A stretch of DNA of 64,000 nt. Origin: G965216695 sp965216695 (GTDB lineage: Bacteria; Pseudomonadota; Gammaproteobacteria; Pseudomonadales; Azotimanducaceae). The translations under genes were made by a program, and so were the position numbers. The notes under the pieces were generated by a model that made no database searches, was not told where the DNA came from, and was given only the letters and a program-made list of their open reading frames with translations. The stretch spans positions 4,650,001 to 4,714,000 of the forward strand of contig OZ244212.1 of the NCBI GenBank assembly GCA_965216695.1, in the 5' to 3' direction. The first letter of the stretch is position 1, and every line of letters begins with the position of its first letter. Of this stretch, positions 46,267 to 54,159 are shown piece by piece.

Positions 46267-48123
46267 ATGTACCGCCTGGGAGGTACGGTGTTCGTTGCGC
46301 TGCTAACGGTGCTGTTTGTACCCGTAGGCCGCGCGGCCGACCCTCACTTCAGGGAATCGCTTTTTTACGCGTACCAGGGCCACTGGTTCGACGCGCTTGA
46401 GCGTCTGGATGCCGAGCTGTTGCAGCACCAACGGCTGGATGAACCGGAACTGGACACGTTGTATCCGGTCATTGACGACGCGAAGTTTTCTACCGGTGAT
46501 TTCGAACTCAACTATCGCATGCATCATCGGGCCGGACGCGCAGTACGCGCGGTGTTGGAGGGTGATGTTGCACCTGAGGTGCGTAACGAAGCGGCTTACC
46601 GTCTCGCGCGAATTCAGTTTCAGAAGAATCAACCGCTGGCGGCGCTTGTCTCGCTGGCTCGCGTTCAGGATCCGCTGCCGGCGCTCGAACAGGATGTCAC
46701 GTTTCTGAGGGCCAATGCATTACTTGTAAGCGGTCAATCCGCCGAAGCCTCAACTGTTTTGAAAAGCCTTCAGGGTCAGCGCCGACATTCCGGGTTCTCT
46801 GAGTTCAATCTCGCCGTTGCGCATCTGCAGCAGGGAGACCACGCGCTGGCGATGAAAGCGCTGGCGCGTGCTGGAAGCATTACCCCCCGAGATGATGCCC
46901 AGCGCGCCGTGCGGGACAAGGCCAACCTGGCTTACGGGACACTGCTTGCCGAATCGGGTTCGCATGCTCCCGCGAAAGTAGCGCTCGACAAGGTGCGCCT
47001 TAGCGGGCCGTTCTCCAACGAAGCCTTGTTGCGCTCCGGGTGGGCGGCGGTTTCGCTCTCTCGTTACGAGCGGGCCATCGTACCGTGGCAGATGTTGAGC
47101 GAACGCAATGCAACGGATCCCGCGGTACAGGAAGCGCTGTTGACCCTGCCGTATGCGTTCGCGCAGATGGGCGCGCATGGTCGAGCCGCCAATCTGTATG
47201 CGCGCGCACTCGATACGTATGCGGCCGAGTTGAATCGTCTGCATCAGTCCGTGGACGCGATACGAGCCGGCGGCTTTCTGCAGGCGCTGAAACGACCGGA
47301 GATGCACGCCGATGGCGACTGGCTAGTACGGCTTCGTGAATTGCCTACGGCGCCGGAGACGTATTACCTGACGCAGTTGCTGGCGTCGCACGAATTTCAC
47401 ACGGCGCTTGCGAATTATCTCGATCTGGAAGATCTGCGGTCCCGGCTCGAGCGGTCGCACCAGGCGTTCGGTGCGTACGGAGACGTCATCTCCGCGCGTC
47501 GCGACTACTACGAGCCGCTGCTACCAGGCGTTGACGCGCGCTTCCGGGATCTTGCGGCACGCCGGAAGCTCCGCATTGAGCAGTATGCGCATTTGCAGCG
47601 ACGATTCGACCGGCTGCTGACTAATCCCCGACCCGAGATGCTGGCGACTGCGTCGGAACAGCAAGCCATGAAACGGTTGAGCGTTGTCGAGCAGTCGGTA
47701 ACGCACGATCCCGAAGCTCTGGAACGTGCACGGCGGTTGCGCGGTTTGATTACCTGGCGTATGGCGACGGAGTTTCACGATCGTTTGAGTACGTATTACG
47801 GGCATCTGGCGGAAGCCCGCGTGGCGCTCGACACTATGAACGTGACGTATCGCGCCTTCGTGGCAACCCGGCAGAGTGCAGAACACGGTTTTCGGGGGCA
47901 AGCGCAGCGCGTCAGCCGGGTCGCTACCCGCGTCACCGCCGCTCATGACCGGGTGGTGCTGTTGATCGCGCGGCAGGGACAGGTACTGGAGCAGCTTGCG
48001 CTCGCGGCGCTCGATGCACGCATCGCACAGCTCGACGACTACCAGCAGCAGGCGCGGTTTGCGCTCGCGCACAGCTACGACCGCGCGGTGACTGCGTCGA
48101 CATCAGGGAGGCAAGTGCCGTGA
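46267..48123 (+). CDS. Periplasmic TPR/helical repeat protein
   Basis: 618 residues with a signal peptide (LGGTVFVALLTVLFVPVGRA). Residues about 30-330 contain TPR-like helix pairs (YAYQGHWFDALERLDAELLQ, LRANALLVSGQSAEASTVL, NLAVAHLQQGDHALAMKALA, PYAFAQMGAHGRAANLYARA). The last 250 residues are long helices with heptad character (LAARRKLRIEQYAHLQRRFD, ARIAQLDDYQQQARFALAHS). It overlaps the next gene by 4 bases. It is comparable by role to the periplasmic TPR proteins of Tol-like and Glt machines, but an exact family is not assigned. Confidence 0.75.
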   Translation: MYRLGGTVFVALLTVLFVPVGRAADPHFRESLFYAYQGHWFDALERLDAELLQHQRLDEPELDTLYPVIDDAKFSTGDFELNYRMHHRAGRAVRAVLEGDVAPEVRNEAAYRLARIQFQKNQPLAALVSLARVQDPLPALEQDVTFLRANALLVSGQSAEASTVLKSLQGQRRHSGFSEFNLAVAHLQQGDHALAMKALARAGSITPRDDAQRAVRDKANLAYGTLLAESGSHAPAKVALDKVRLSGPFSNEALLRSGWAAVSLSRYERAIVPWQMLSERNATDPAVQEALLTLPYAFAQMGAHGRAANLYARALDTYAAELNRLHQSVDAIRAGGFLQALKRPEMHADGDWLVRLRELPTAPETYYLTQLLASHEFHTALANYLDLEDLRSRLERSHQAFGAYGDVISARRDYYEPLLPGVDARFRDLAARRKLRIEQYAHLQRRFDRLLTNPRPEMLATASEQQAMKRLSVVEQSVTHDPEALERARRLRGLITWRMATEFHDRLSTYYGHLAEARVALDTMNVTYRAFVATRQSAEHGFRGQAQRVSRVATRVTAAHDRVVLLIARQGQVLEQLALAALDARIAQLDDYQQQARFALAHSYDRAVTASTSGRQVP

Positions 48124-51100
48124 TACCTCGTCCCACAACGACCCTTTGTGTACTGCTCGTTGCATCGAGTCTGCAGGGTTGTCGCAGCGCGCCCGAACAG
48201 GACACGATCGCAGATCTGGACAGGATCCGACCGGATACCGCGGACGTTGCTGTTGACGATGGTCTGCGGAAAGCGGTTGCCGGCTACGAGCGTTTTCTGG
48301 AAGCGACACCGGAGCATACGATGGCGCCGGAAGCCATGCGACGCGTTGCAGATCTCAAGCTCGAGCGAGAGGTGGGTTATGTTGGCGTCGAAACGCCAAC
48401 GCGCGCGGTGGGTGAAGCCACCGACAATACGGCAGCCCGTGCACCGATGGCGGCCGCAGCTGTCGCACCGATACCCAGAACGCGCAGTGGATCGTCTCCC
48501 GACCCTAAGACAGATACCGATGACGAGTCCTTTGAGCAGTTCGAGGCGCGCACGAGCAGCGTGGACCCACTGGCGCGGCGGACACCTGCGCTCCCGCTGC
48601 CGGGTAACGCGTCGATCGACGATCGTGGCCCACGGCAAGCTATTGCGACCTACCGAAGAATTCTGGACGAATATCCCTGGTACGAACGTAACGACCAGGT
48701 GCTGTACCAGATGGCGAGAGCCTACGACGAACTTGCTGAGCCGGACGCAGCAATGGAGGTGGTCGACCGATTGCTGAATGAGTATCCCGCATCGAAGTAC
48801 GCGGAAGAAGTGTTATTCCGCCGCGGTGAATACAACTTCGTCAGGCGCGAATTCCGCGCGGCCGAAGCAGCGTATCAGCAGGTGGTCGATCGTGGTGACC
48901 AATCCGACTTTTTCGAACTGGCGCTCTATAAGCTTGGGTGGTCGTTCTATAAGCAGGACCTCTACGAGGAAGCGCTGCACCGTTACGTTGCGCTGCTTGA
49001 TCATAAGCGACTTCAGGGGTACGACTTCGAGCAACTGGATGCAGACGCGGTACCGGACGATGAGTCTGCGGATACGGCACGGTCGGACGTTACTGAAGAG
49101 GAACGTCGCGTTGCGGATACATTCCGGATCGTCAGCCTCAGCTTTTCCAATCTGGGCGGTCCCGAGTCTACCGCAGACTATTTTCAACGATTCGGTGAGC
49201 GCGATTACGAGCACCGGATCTACAGCAACCTTTCCGAGTTTTATCGCGACAAGCGCCGATATGCAGATGCCGCCGATTCGCTCGAGACGTTCGTTGCGCT
49301 CCATCCGTTGCACCGCATTGCGCCCGACTTCAGCCGGCGAGTTTCAGGTATCTACGAAGAAGGCGGCTTCCCACTCCTGGTTGTGGAAGCAAAGCGAAAT
49401 TTCGCGAGCCGGTACGGACTCGACTCCGAGTACTGGAATCATCACGCGCCGTCCGAGCGTCCCGAGGTTATCGAGTATCTGAAAGGCAACCTGATCGACC
49501 TGGCGCAACATTATCACGCGCGTTATCAGTCGCCGGACGAGACGGAGATACCGCAGCGCGGCGACCACTTCGCCGAGGCGGAGCGATGGTACAGGGCCTA
49601 CCTTGCGTCCTTTGCAGACGATCCCAACGCGCCTGCTACGCACTACCACTATTCCGATCTGCTGAGGGAGAACGGCAACTACGCCGAGGCCGCACTCGCG
49701 TATGAACACACCGCCTACGAGTATGGCGATCACACCCAGGCCGCAGAGGCGGGCTACGCGGCCGTATTCTCCCACAGAGAGTACTTGAAGCTCGTAGACG
49801 AAGAGCGCGCTATGTCGGCGCAGCTTGCAACGATCGACAGCTCGCTGCGCTTTGCGGATCGATTCGCTGAGCACGAACAGGCTGCGACGGTTCTGAGCGC
49901 CGCGATCGAAGATCTGTTCGGAATCCAGGACTATGAACGGTCGGTCGCCGCGGGAACCGTGCTGCTGGAATCGCATCCTGGCGCCACGGACCTGCAACGC
50001 CGTGCCGCTCATGTGATCGTCGCGCACTCGAACTTCGAACTCGAACGCTTTGCGCTGGCTGAAGTGAACTACGCCGACGCGCTAGCGCTCACGGAGGCCG
50101 ACCACGACGAGTGGCAGAGCGTAGTCGACAATCTTGCAGCAGCGATATATCGCCAGGGCGAGGCGGAGCGCGCCACCGGAAATCTCGAAGGCGCGGCCGA
50201 ACACTTCCTGCGCATACGTGTTGCAGCGCCCGCCTCGGCAATCCGACCAGCAGCCGAGTACGATGCCGCGGTTGCGTACTCCGAGCTCGAACGTTGGGAT
50301 GAGTCCGCGCGCGTGTTCGAGGCATTTCGCGAAGCGTATCCGGATCACGAGTTGGCCGGTGACGTCACGCAACTACTCGCGAACGCGTACGAACAGGCCG
50401 GGCAACTGGTTCGATCGGCGGGTGAGTTCGAACGCGTTGCCAACGAAGCGCAAGACGCGGATCTGGCAGCGGATGCACTGTTGACCGCGGCGCGTCTGTA
50501 CGAGGAGGCGCTGCAGCATACGGAGACGTTGCGTGTCTACGAGCGGTACATTGATGACCATCCGACGCCACTGGCCCCACACGTGGAAGTTCGCTATGAG
50601 ATTGCGGAACTGCATGGTAGGGCCGGCGACGGCGCGCGGCGCTCCGCGCAACTCGAAGCCATCGTCGAATTGGATGCCGCGGCCGGGTCGGAGCGTACCG
50701 ATCGGATCCGCTACCTCGCGGCGATATCAGCGCTGGAATTGACCGAGCCGTTGATGCAGGCGTTCGTAGACGAGCGCCTTGCGCAGCCTTTCGAAGTGAG
50801 CCTAGCGGCGAAACAGCAGCGTATGGAAGATGCCCTTGCGGGGTACGAGCGTCTGTTCAGCTATGAGATCGCAGAGGTTGCCACGGCCGCGACTTTCCAT
50901 ATTGGAGAGGTTTATCGGCGCTTCAGTGAAGATTTGATGCGCTCCGAGCGACCCGCGGGGTTGTCGGATGAAGAACTGGCCGAGTATGACGCCATTCTCG
51001 TGGCGGAAGCGCGGCCGTTCGAATCGCAGGCGCTGGAAACCCATCGACAGAACCTCGGCCTGATGCGACGTGGCGCATACAACGAATGGACCGTCCAGAG

Positions 51101-51287
51101 CGTGGGGCGGCTCGCCCAGATGCAGCCGGAACGGTACGCCCGCACCGAGATATCCACAGGATATGTTGGGTCAATCGAACACTACACCTATCGAATGCCG
51201 TCCGCGCCGCTCCAGGATGCTGAGGGAACCGACCAGATAGCCGGCATCGACCATCCAGGGCCCGCAACTGGAGCAAGCAATGACTGA
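48120..51287 (+). CDS. Large TPR lipoprotein (1055 residues)
   Basis: GTG start at 48120 overlapping the previous stop. The signal ends in the lipobox SSLQGC with lipidated Cys21. From about residue 165 to 900 there are many TPR units, for example YPWYERNDQVLYQMARAYDE, FFELALYKLGWSFYKQDLYE, YYHSDL-type helices (THYHYSDLLRENGNYAEAAL) and AVAYSELERWDESARVFEAF. YPASKYAEEVLFRRGEYNF is the typical motif of outer-membrane-assembly-type TPRs. The long helical rod anchored in a membrane by lipid fits a scaffold that spans the periplasm. The GltE/GltD proteins of Myxococcus have a similar general architecture. Confidence 0.8.
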   Translation: MIPRPTTTLCVLLVASSLQGCRSAPEQDTIADLDRIRPDTADVAVDDGLRKAVAGYERFLEATPEHTMAPEAMRRVADLKLEREVGYVGVETPTRAVGEATDNTAARAPMAAAAVAPIPRTRSGSSPDPKTDTDDESFEQFEARTSSVDPLARRTPALPLPGNASIDDRGPRQAIATYRRILDEYPWYERNDQVLYQMARAYDELAEPDAAMEVVDRLLNEYPASKYAEEVLFRRGEYNFVRREFRAAEAAYQQVVDRGDQSDFFELALYKLGWSFYKQDLYEEALHRYVALLDHKRLQGYDFEQLDADAVPDDESADTARSDVTEEERRVADTFRIVSLSFSNLGGPESTADYFQRFGERDYEHRIYSNLSEFYRDKRRYADAADSLETFVALHPLHRIAPDFSRRVSGIYEEGGFPLLVVEAKRNFASRYGLDSEYWNHHAPSERPEVIEYLKGNLIDLAQHYHARYQSPDETEIPQRGDHFAEAERWYRAYLASFADDPNAPATHYHYSDLLRENGNYAEAALAYEHTAYEYGDHTQAAEAGYAAVFSHREYLKLVDEERAMSAQLATIDSSLRFADRFAEHEQAATVLSAAIEDLFGIQDYERSVAAGTVLLESHPGATDLQRRAAHVIVAHSNFELERFALAEVNYADALALTEADHDEWQSVVDNLAAAIYRQGEAERATGNLEGAAEHFLRIRVAAPASAIRPAAEYDAAVAYSELERWDESARVFEAFREAYPDHELAGDVTQLLANAYEQAGQLVRSAGEFERVANEAQDADLAADALLTAARLYEEALQHTETLRVYERYIDDHPTPLAPHVEVRYEIAELHGRAGDGARRSAQLEAIVELDAAAGSERTDRIRYLAAISALELTEPLMQAFVDERLAQPFEVSLAAKQQRMEDALAGYERLFSYEIAEVATAATFHIGEVYRRFSEDLMRSERPAGLSDEELAEYDAILVAEARPFESQALETHRQNLGLMRRGAYNEWTVQSVGRLAQMQPERYARTEISTGYVGSIEHYTYRMPSAPLQDAEGTDQIAGIDHPGPATGASND

Positions 51288-51939
51288 CTTTCCGAATTGG
51301 ATTGTATCGCGCCTCGCTGCGCCCATCGCTGTCGCGTGTCTGGCCGTGGGTTGTGCGACCGACACACGCCTTCGGCAGGATGGTCGTGACCACCCAACGA
51401 CGGCCCGGGTCGCGCTGGAGGAGCCGTACACATTCACCATCAGTGATAGCGCGCGCATTAGCCAGAGCGCGCGGTCCATCTACAACACCGCGCTGATCAC
51501 GCTGCGGAACGGCGATCTAACGCGAGGCATCTCTCAGCTCGAATCGGTCCTGAAGGAGAATCCTCGGCTGGTGTTCCCCAGGATCGACCTGGCCACGGCC
51601 TATCGGAACGACGGGAACCTTGCCGCGGCGCTAGGTCAGCTGGAGGGAGCGTTGTTGCTGAGCCCGGACAATCCATTGGTGCTCGCTGAACTCGGGCTGA
51701 CACTTCGTTCGCTCGGCGAATTCGATGCGGCGCGAGGCCACTACGAACGGGCGTTGGCGGTGTATCCCGGCTATCACTTCGCGGAACGCAATCTGGCGGT
51801 GCTGTGTGATCTGTACCTGAACGATCTGGAGTGTGCCGACAGACACTACCGTCAATCGCTTGTCTCCGCACCGGATCCGAACGTCGAACAATGGCTCGCC
51901 AACGTCGAAGCGCGGCGTGTGGAAGGTGGTGAAGAATGA
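51280..51939 (+). CDS. Small TPR lipoprotein
   Basis: 219 residues, overlapping the previous gene by 8 bases. Lipobox ACLAVGC with Cys25. Then three to four TPR units: SIYNTALITLRNGDLTRGIS, RIDLATAYRNDGNLAAALGQ, AELGLTLRSLGEFDAARGHY, ERNLAVLCDLYLNDLECADR. It is a membrane-attached periplasmic TPR protein of a size like many outer-membrane-assembly lipoproteins. It overlaps the next gene by 4 bases. It most likely docks onto the larger TPR proteins of the cluster. Confidence 0.8.
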   Translation: MTDFPNWIVSRLAAPIAVACLAVGCATDTRLRQDGRDHPTTARVALEEPYTFTISDSARISQSARSIYNTALITLRNGDLTRGISQLESVLKENPRLVFPRIDLATAYRNDGNLAAALGQLEGALLLSPDNPLVLAELGLTLRSLGEFDAARGHYERALAVYPGYHFAERNLAVLCDLYLNDLECADRHYRQSLVSAPDPNVEQWLANVEARRVEGGEE

Positions 51940-52274
51940 TGATGCACCGATTGGCAGGCTTTGTCGCCGGTCTGGCGTTTGCCGGGGGGGTGATTGCGGA
52001 TGAAGCCCCGATTGTAGACCCGTCGGGAACGCAGCAGAAAACGATGACCGGTATGTCCGTGCTGGGAAACAACGAGGCACCGAAATCCCTGGTTCTGGTG
52101 CCGTGGAAGAGTTCGGAAATCGGTGATGGTATGGACGTCGCACGATCGCTCGAGAACCGGCCCATGCCGGTGGACCGGGAAGTGTTTTCCAGACAGCTAC
52201 GGTACTACGAGTTGCGCACTGCAGTTTCCGACGGCGTGTCAACGCCGAAGTCGCATCACGTTGTCCGAAGATGA
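51936..52274 (+). CDS. Small exported protein of the envelope cluster
   Basis: 112 residues, start at the first of three adjacent ATG codons with GGAAGGTGGTG upstream. Signal peptide HRLAGFVAGLAFAGGVIA ends near residue 22. The mature part has two compact motifs, SVLGNNEAPKSLVLVPWKSS and PVDREVFSRQLRYYELR, that look conserved, with charged linkers. I do not recognise a family. It is last in the first block of the cluster, before the AT-rich gap at 52275-52455. Confidence 0.65.
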   Translation: MMMHRLAGFVAGLAFAGGVIADEAPIVDPSGTQQKTMTGMSVLGNNEAPKSLVLVPWKSSEIGDGMDVARSLENRPMPVDREVFSRQLRYYELRTAVSDGVSTPKSHHVVRR

Positions 52275-52455
52275 TTCGATATCTAATCTATTTGCTTGAT
52301 TTCGTCAATATTCATTCGTGTTCCGTATATGATACTAAATTGACATCATATAAATTCGTCGGAGAAATGAAGTCAAACGTGTGCTGTATCAACTTTATTT
52401 CATTTTTTCTCCATAAGATTTCCATCGTGGAGAGCAAAAGCTAGGAGAGGGTTAG
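52275..52455 (+). promoter_or_regulatory. AT-rich control region before the motor genes
   Basis: This 181-base gap is clearly more AT-rich than its surroundings. TATGAT (52328-52333) is a possible -10 with no good -35. TTGACA (52340-52345) is a perfect -35 with no good -10 at 16-18 bases. The inverted repeat TCTCCA/TGGAGA lies just before the AGGAGAGGG ribosome site of the ExbB-like gene. The region very probably starts or modulates transcription of the motor genes; exact elements are uncertain. Confidence 0.45.
52367..52444 (+). CDS. Possible 25-codon leader peptide
   Basis: ATG at 52367 just after GGAGAA opens a frame of 25 codons, MKSNVCCINFISFFLHKISI to a TAG at 52442-52444 that lies immediately before the AGGAGAGGG of the ExbB-like gene. 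The product is hydrophobic and would be short lived. Position and length fit a translated leader, yet such short frames occur by chance in AT-rich DNA. Confidence 0.22.
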   Translation: MKSNVCCINFISFFLHKISIVESKS

Positions 52456-53115
52456 ATGGACGCATTCCATTCGATAGTCAGTTTTTTCGCGTCAGGCGGT
52501 GTATTCATGTACCCGATACTTCTGGTATTCGCGGTGGGCGCCGCTATTGCGATAGAGCGGGGCATGACCCTGACTCGAATCATGCACTCCAATGACAAAG
52601 CCTGGGCTGGATTACAGCCGCTTCTGAACGACGGCGACTTTGATCAGGCTCGGGAGATTGCCGAACGAGAGGAATCGATCATGGCACGAATTCTAAACCT
52701 GGGGCTTGCACTCCAGGGGGCGGTTCGACGCCGCGAGGACATTGAGATTGCGATGGAAGAAGGAATGACCGAGGTTATCCCGCAACTCGAAAAGCGAACC
52801 CCGTACGTAGCGCTTGCATCCAATATTGCAACGCTGCTTGGCCTGCTGGGCACGATCATGGGTTTGATTCAGGCGTTCACCGCCGTTGCGAACGCGAACC
52901 CCGCGGAGAAAGCAGACCTGCTGTCGGCCAGCATCTCCGTAGCAATGAACACGACTGCGTTCGGATTGATGGTCGGTATCCCGTTGCTGATCGTGCACTC
53001 CGTGCTCACCGCGAAAACCAACGAGATCGTCGATGGCCTGGAGATGGCGTCGGTTAAGGCGTTGAGCGCGATTACGGTACGCGCCCGACGGCAGACGCTG
53101 GCGCAGGCGGCCTGA
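52456..53115 (+). CDS. MotA/TolQ/ExbB proton channel family protein
   Basis: 219 residues with AGGAGAGGG 6 bases upstream. Three membrane segments: about 15-34 (GGVFMYPILLVFAVGAAIAI), 117-142 (LASNIATLLGLLGTIMGLIQ) and 165-187 (NTTAFGLMVGIPLLIVHSVL). The conserved family region LLGLLGTIMGLI-x-AF and AMNTTAFGL are present. Proteins of this type form pentamers that enclose a dimer of ExbD/TolR and convert proton flow into motion or energised conformations. Two ExbD-like partners follow directly. Confidence 0.92.
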   Translation: MDAFHSIVSFFASGGVFMYPILLVFAVGAAIAIERGMTLTRIMHSNDKAWAGLQPLLNDGDFDQAREIAEREESIMARILNLGLALQGAVRRREDIEIAMEEGMTEVIPQLEKRTPYVALASNIATLLGLLGTIMGLIQAFTAVANANPAEKADLLSASISVAMNTTAFGLMVGIPLLIVHSVLTAKTNEIVDGLEMASVKALSAITVRARRQTLAQAA

Positions 53116-53143
53116 TCGGATCGGCACGGCCGGAGAGACCGCT

Positions 53144-53638
53144 ATGGCTCGTAAGCATCACTACAGGCGCCGCAGCAAAGAACCCACTGAGCTCGACGTA
53201 ACGACGTTTCTGAATCTGATGGTGGTTCTCGTACCCTTCCTGCTGATTACTGCGGTTTTCTCGCGGATTACGATCGTGGAACTGGATATGCCGTCGGCGA
53301 AGTCTACCGATGTAACGCAGGAGCGCCCATTTCGTGTAGAAGTGATCGTGCGCGAGACGGGTATTGAAATCGGCAACGGCCGAGTTCCGATTGCCGCAAT
53401 TCCTCTGCTCGACGGTGAGTACGATTTGGACCGGCTGTCGCGTTACATGGTGTCGCTGAAGCAGGACCATCCGGACTCTACAGCAGCATCGGTACTGCTC
53501 GAGCCCACCGTTCAATACGACTACCTCATTCAGGTGATGGACCGCGTGCGCGTATTTGCGCAACTCGCGGACTCTGGTGTGAATGCGCCGGGGCCGTTCG
53601 AGTTGTTCCCGGTGATATCCGTCGGGGAGGCGCCATGA
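53144..53638 (+). CDS. ExbD/TolR-like protein lacking the membrane aspartate
   Basis: 164 residues, 28 bases after the ExbB-like gene. After a basic head (KHHYRRRSKEPTELD), a single membrane segment reads DVTTFLNLMVVLVPFLLITA, then a periplasmic domain (VEVIVRETGIEIGNGRVPIA, DYLIQVMDRVRVFAQLADSG). ExbD/TolR normally have Asp in the motif P-L-I-D; here the position is Asn24 (TTFLN). The protein therefore may not carry protons itself and may work as a partner of the second ExbD. Its end overlaps the next gene by 4 bases. Confidence 0.88.
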   Translation: MARKHHYRRRSKEPTELDVTTFLNLMVVLVPFLLITAVFSRITIVELDMPSAKSTDVTQERPFRVEVIVRETGIEIGNGRVPIAAIPLLDGEYDLDRLSRYMVSLKQDHPDSTAASVLLEPTVQYDYLIQVMDRVRVFAQLADSGVNAPGPFELFPVISVGEAP

Positions 53639-54159
53639 AAGTTACTCGACGCATGAAGCGCATGACGCGAAAACGACTCCAGATCACGAAGATGAATCTC
53701 ACGTCGTTGATGGATGTGTTCACTATTCTGGTGTTCTTCCTGCTCGTCAACTCCGGTTCGCCCGAGGTAATGGAAGCTCCCGACGGAATGGAATTGCCGG
53801 AGTCGACGGTAGAAGCGAAACCCCGTGAAACCGTAGTTGTGCACATCGACAACGATCATGTTCTGGTTCAGGGCGTTGCTGTTGCCGAAGTCGCTGCGAT
53901 TGCGCGAAATGAGGAAGGCAGCATGAACGGCATTCTTGCCCGACTGGCGGAGATAGACGATCGTGTAATCGGCCCGGCGACCCGTCAGGTAGCGGAAGCC
54001 AAGGAGGTCACGATTCTTGCTGATCGTACCACGCCGTTCGATATCGTTCGCCGCGTGATGTCGACGTGCACCAGCCACGGCTACGAGAAGCTGTCTCTGG
54101 CGGTCATTCAGAAGGGCGGCGACACCGCGCACTCCACAGCTGTGGCGATGGGCCGATGA
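53635..54159 (+). CDS. ExbD/TolR-like protein with the membrane aspartate
   Basis: 174 residues. Basic head (RRMKRMTRKRLQITKMN), then LTSLMDVFTILVFFLLVNSG with Asp27 at the position of the proton-carrying residue of ExbD/TolR. The periplasmic part has VVVHIDNDHVLVQGVAVAEV, then an insertion, then EVTILADRTTPFDIVRRVMS and CTSHGYEKLSLAVIQ, the expected ExbD fold. It overlaps both neighbours by 4 bases. Together with the previous protein it may form a mixed dimer inside the ExbB-like pentamer. Confidence 0.9.
   Translation: MKVTRRMKRMTRKRLQITKMNLTSLMDVFTILVFFLLVNSGSPEVMEAPDGMELPESTVEAKPRETVVVHIDNDHVLVQGVAVAEVAAIARNEEGSMNGILARLAEIDDRVIGPATRQVAEAKEVTILADRTTPFDIVRRVMSTCTSHGYEKLSLAVIQKGGDTAHSTAVAMGR

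Noticed and set aside
52340..52345. Perfect -35 TTGACA before the ExbB-like gene
   Set aside because: No reasonable -10 lies 16-18 bases downstream, so it was not annotated as a defined promoter, only as part of the AT-rich region.
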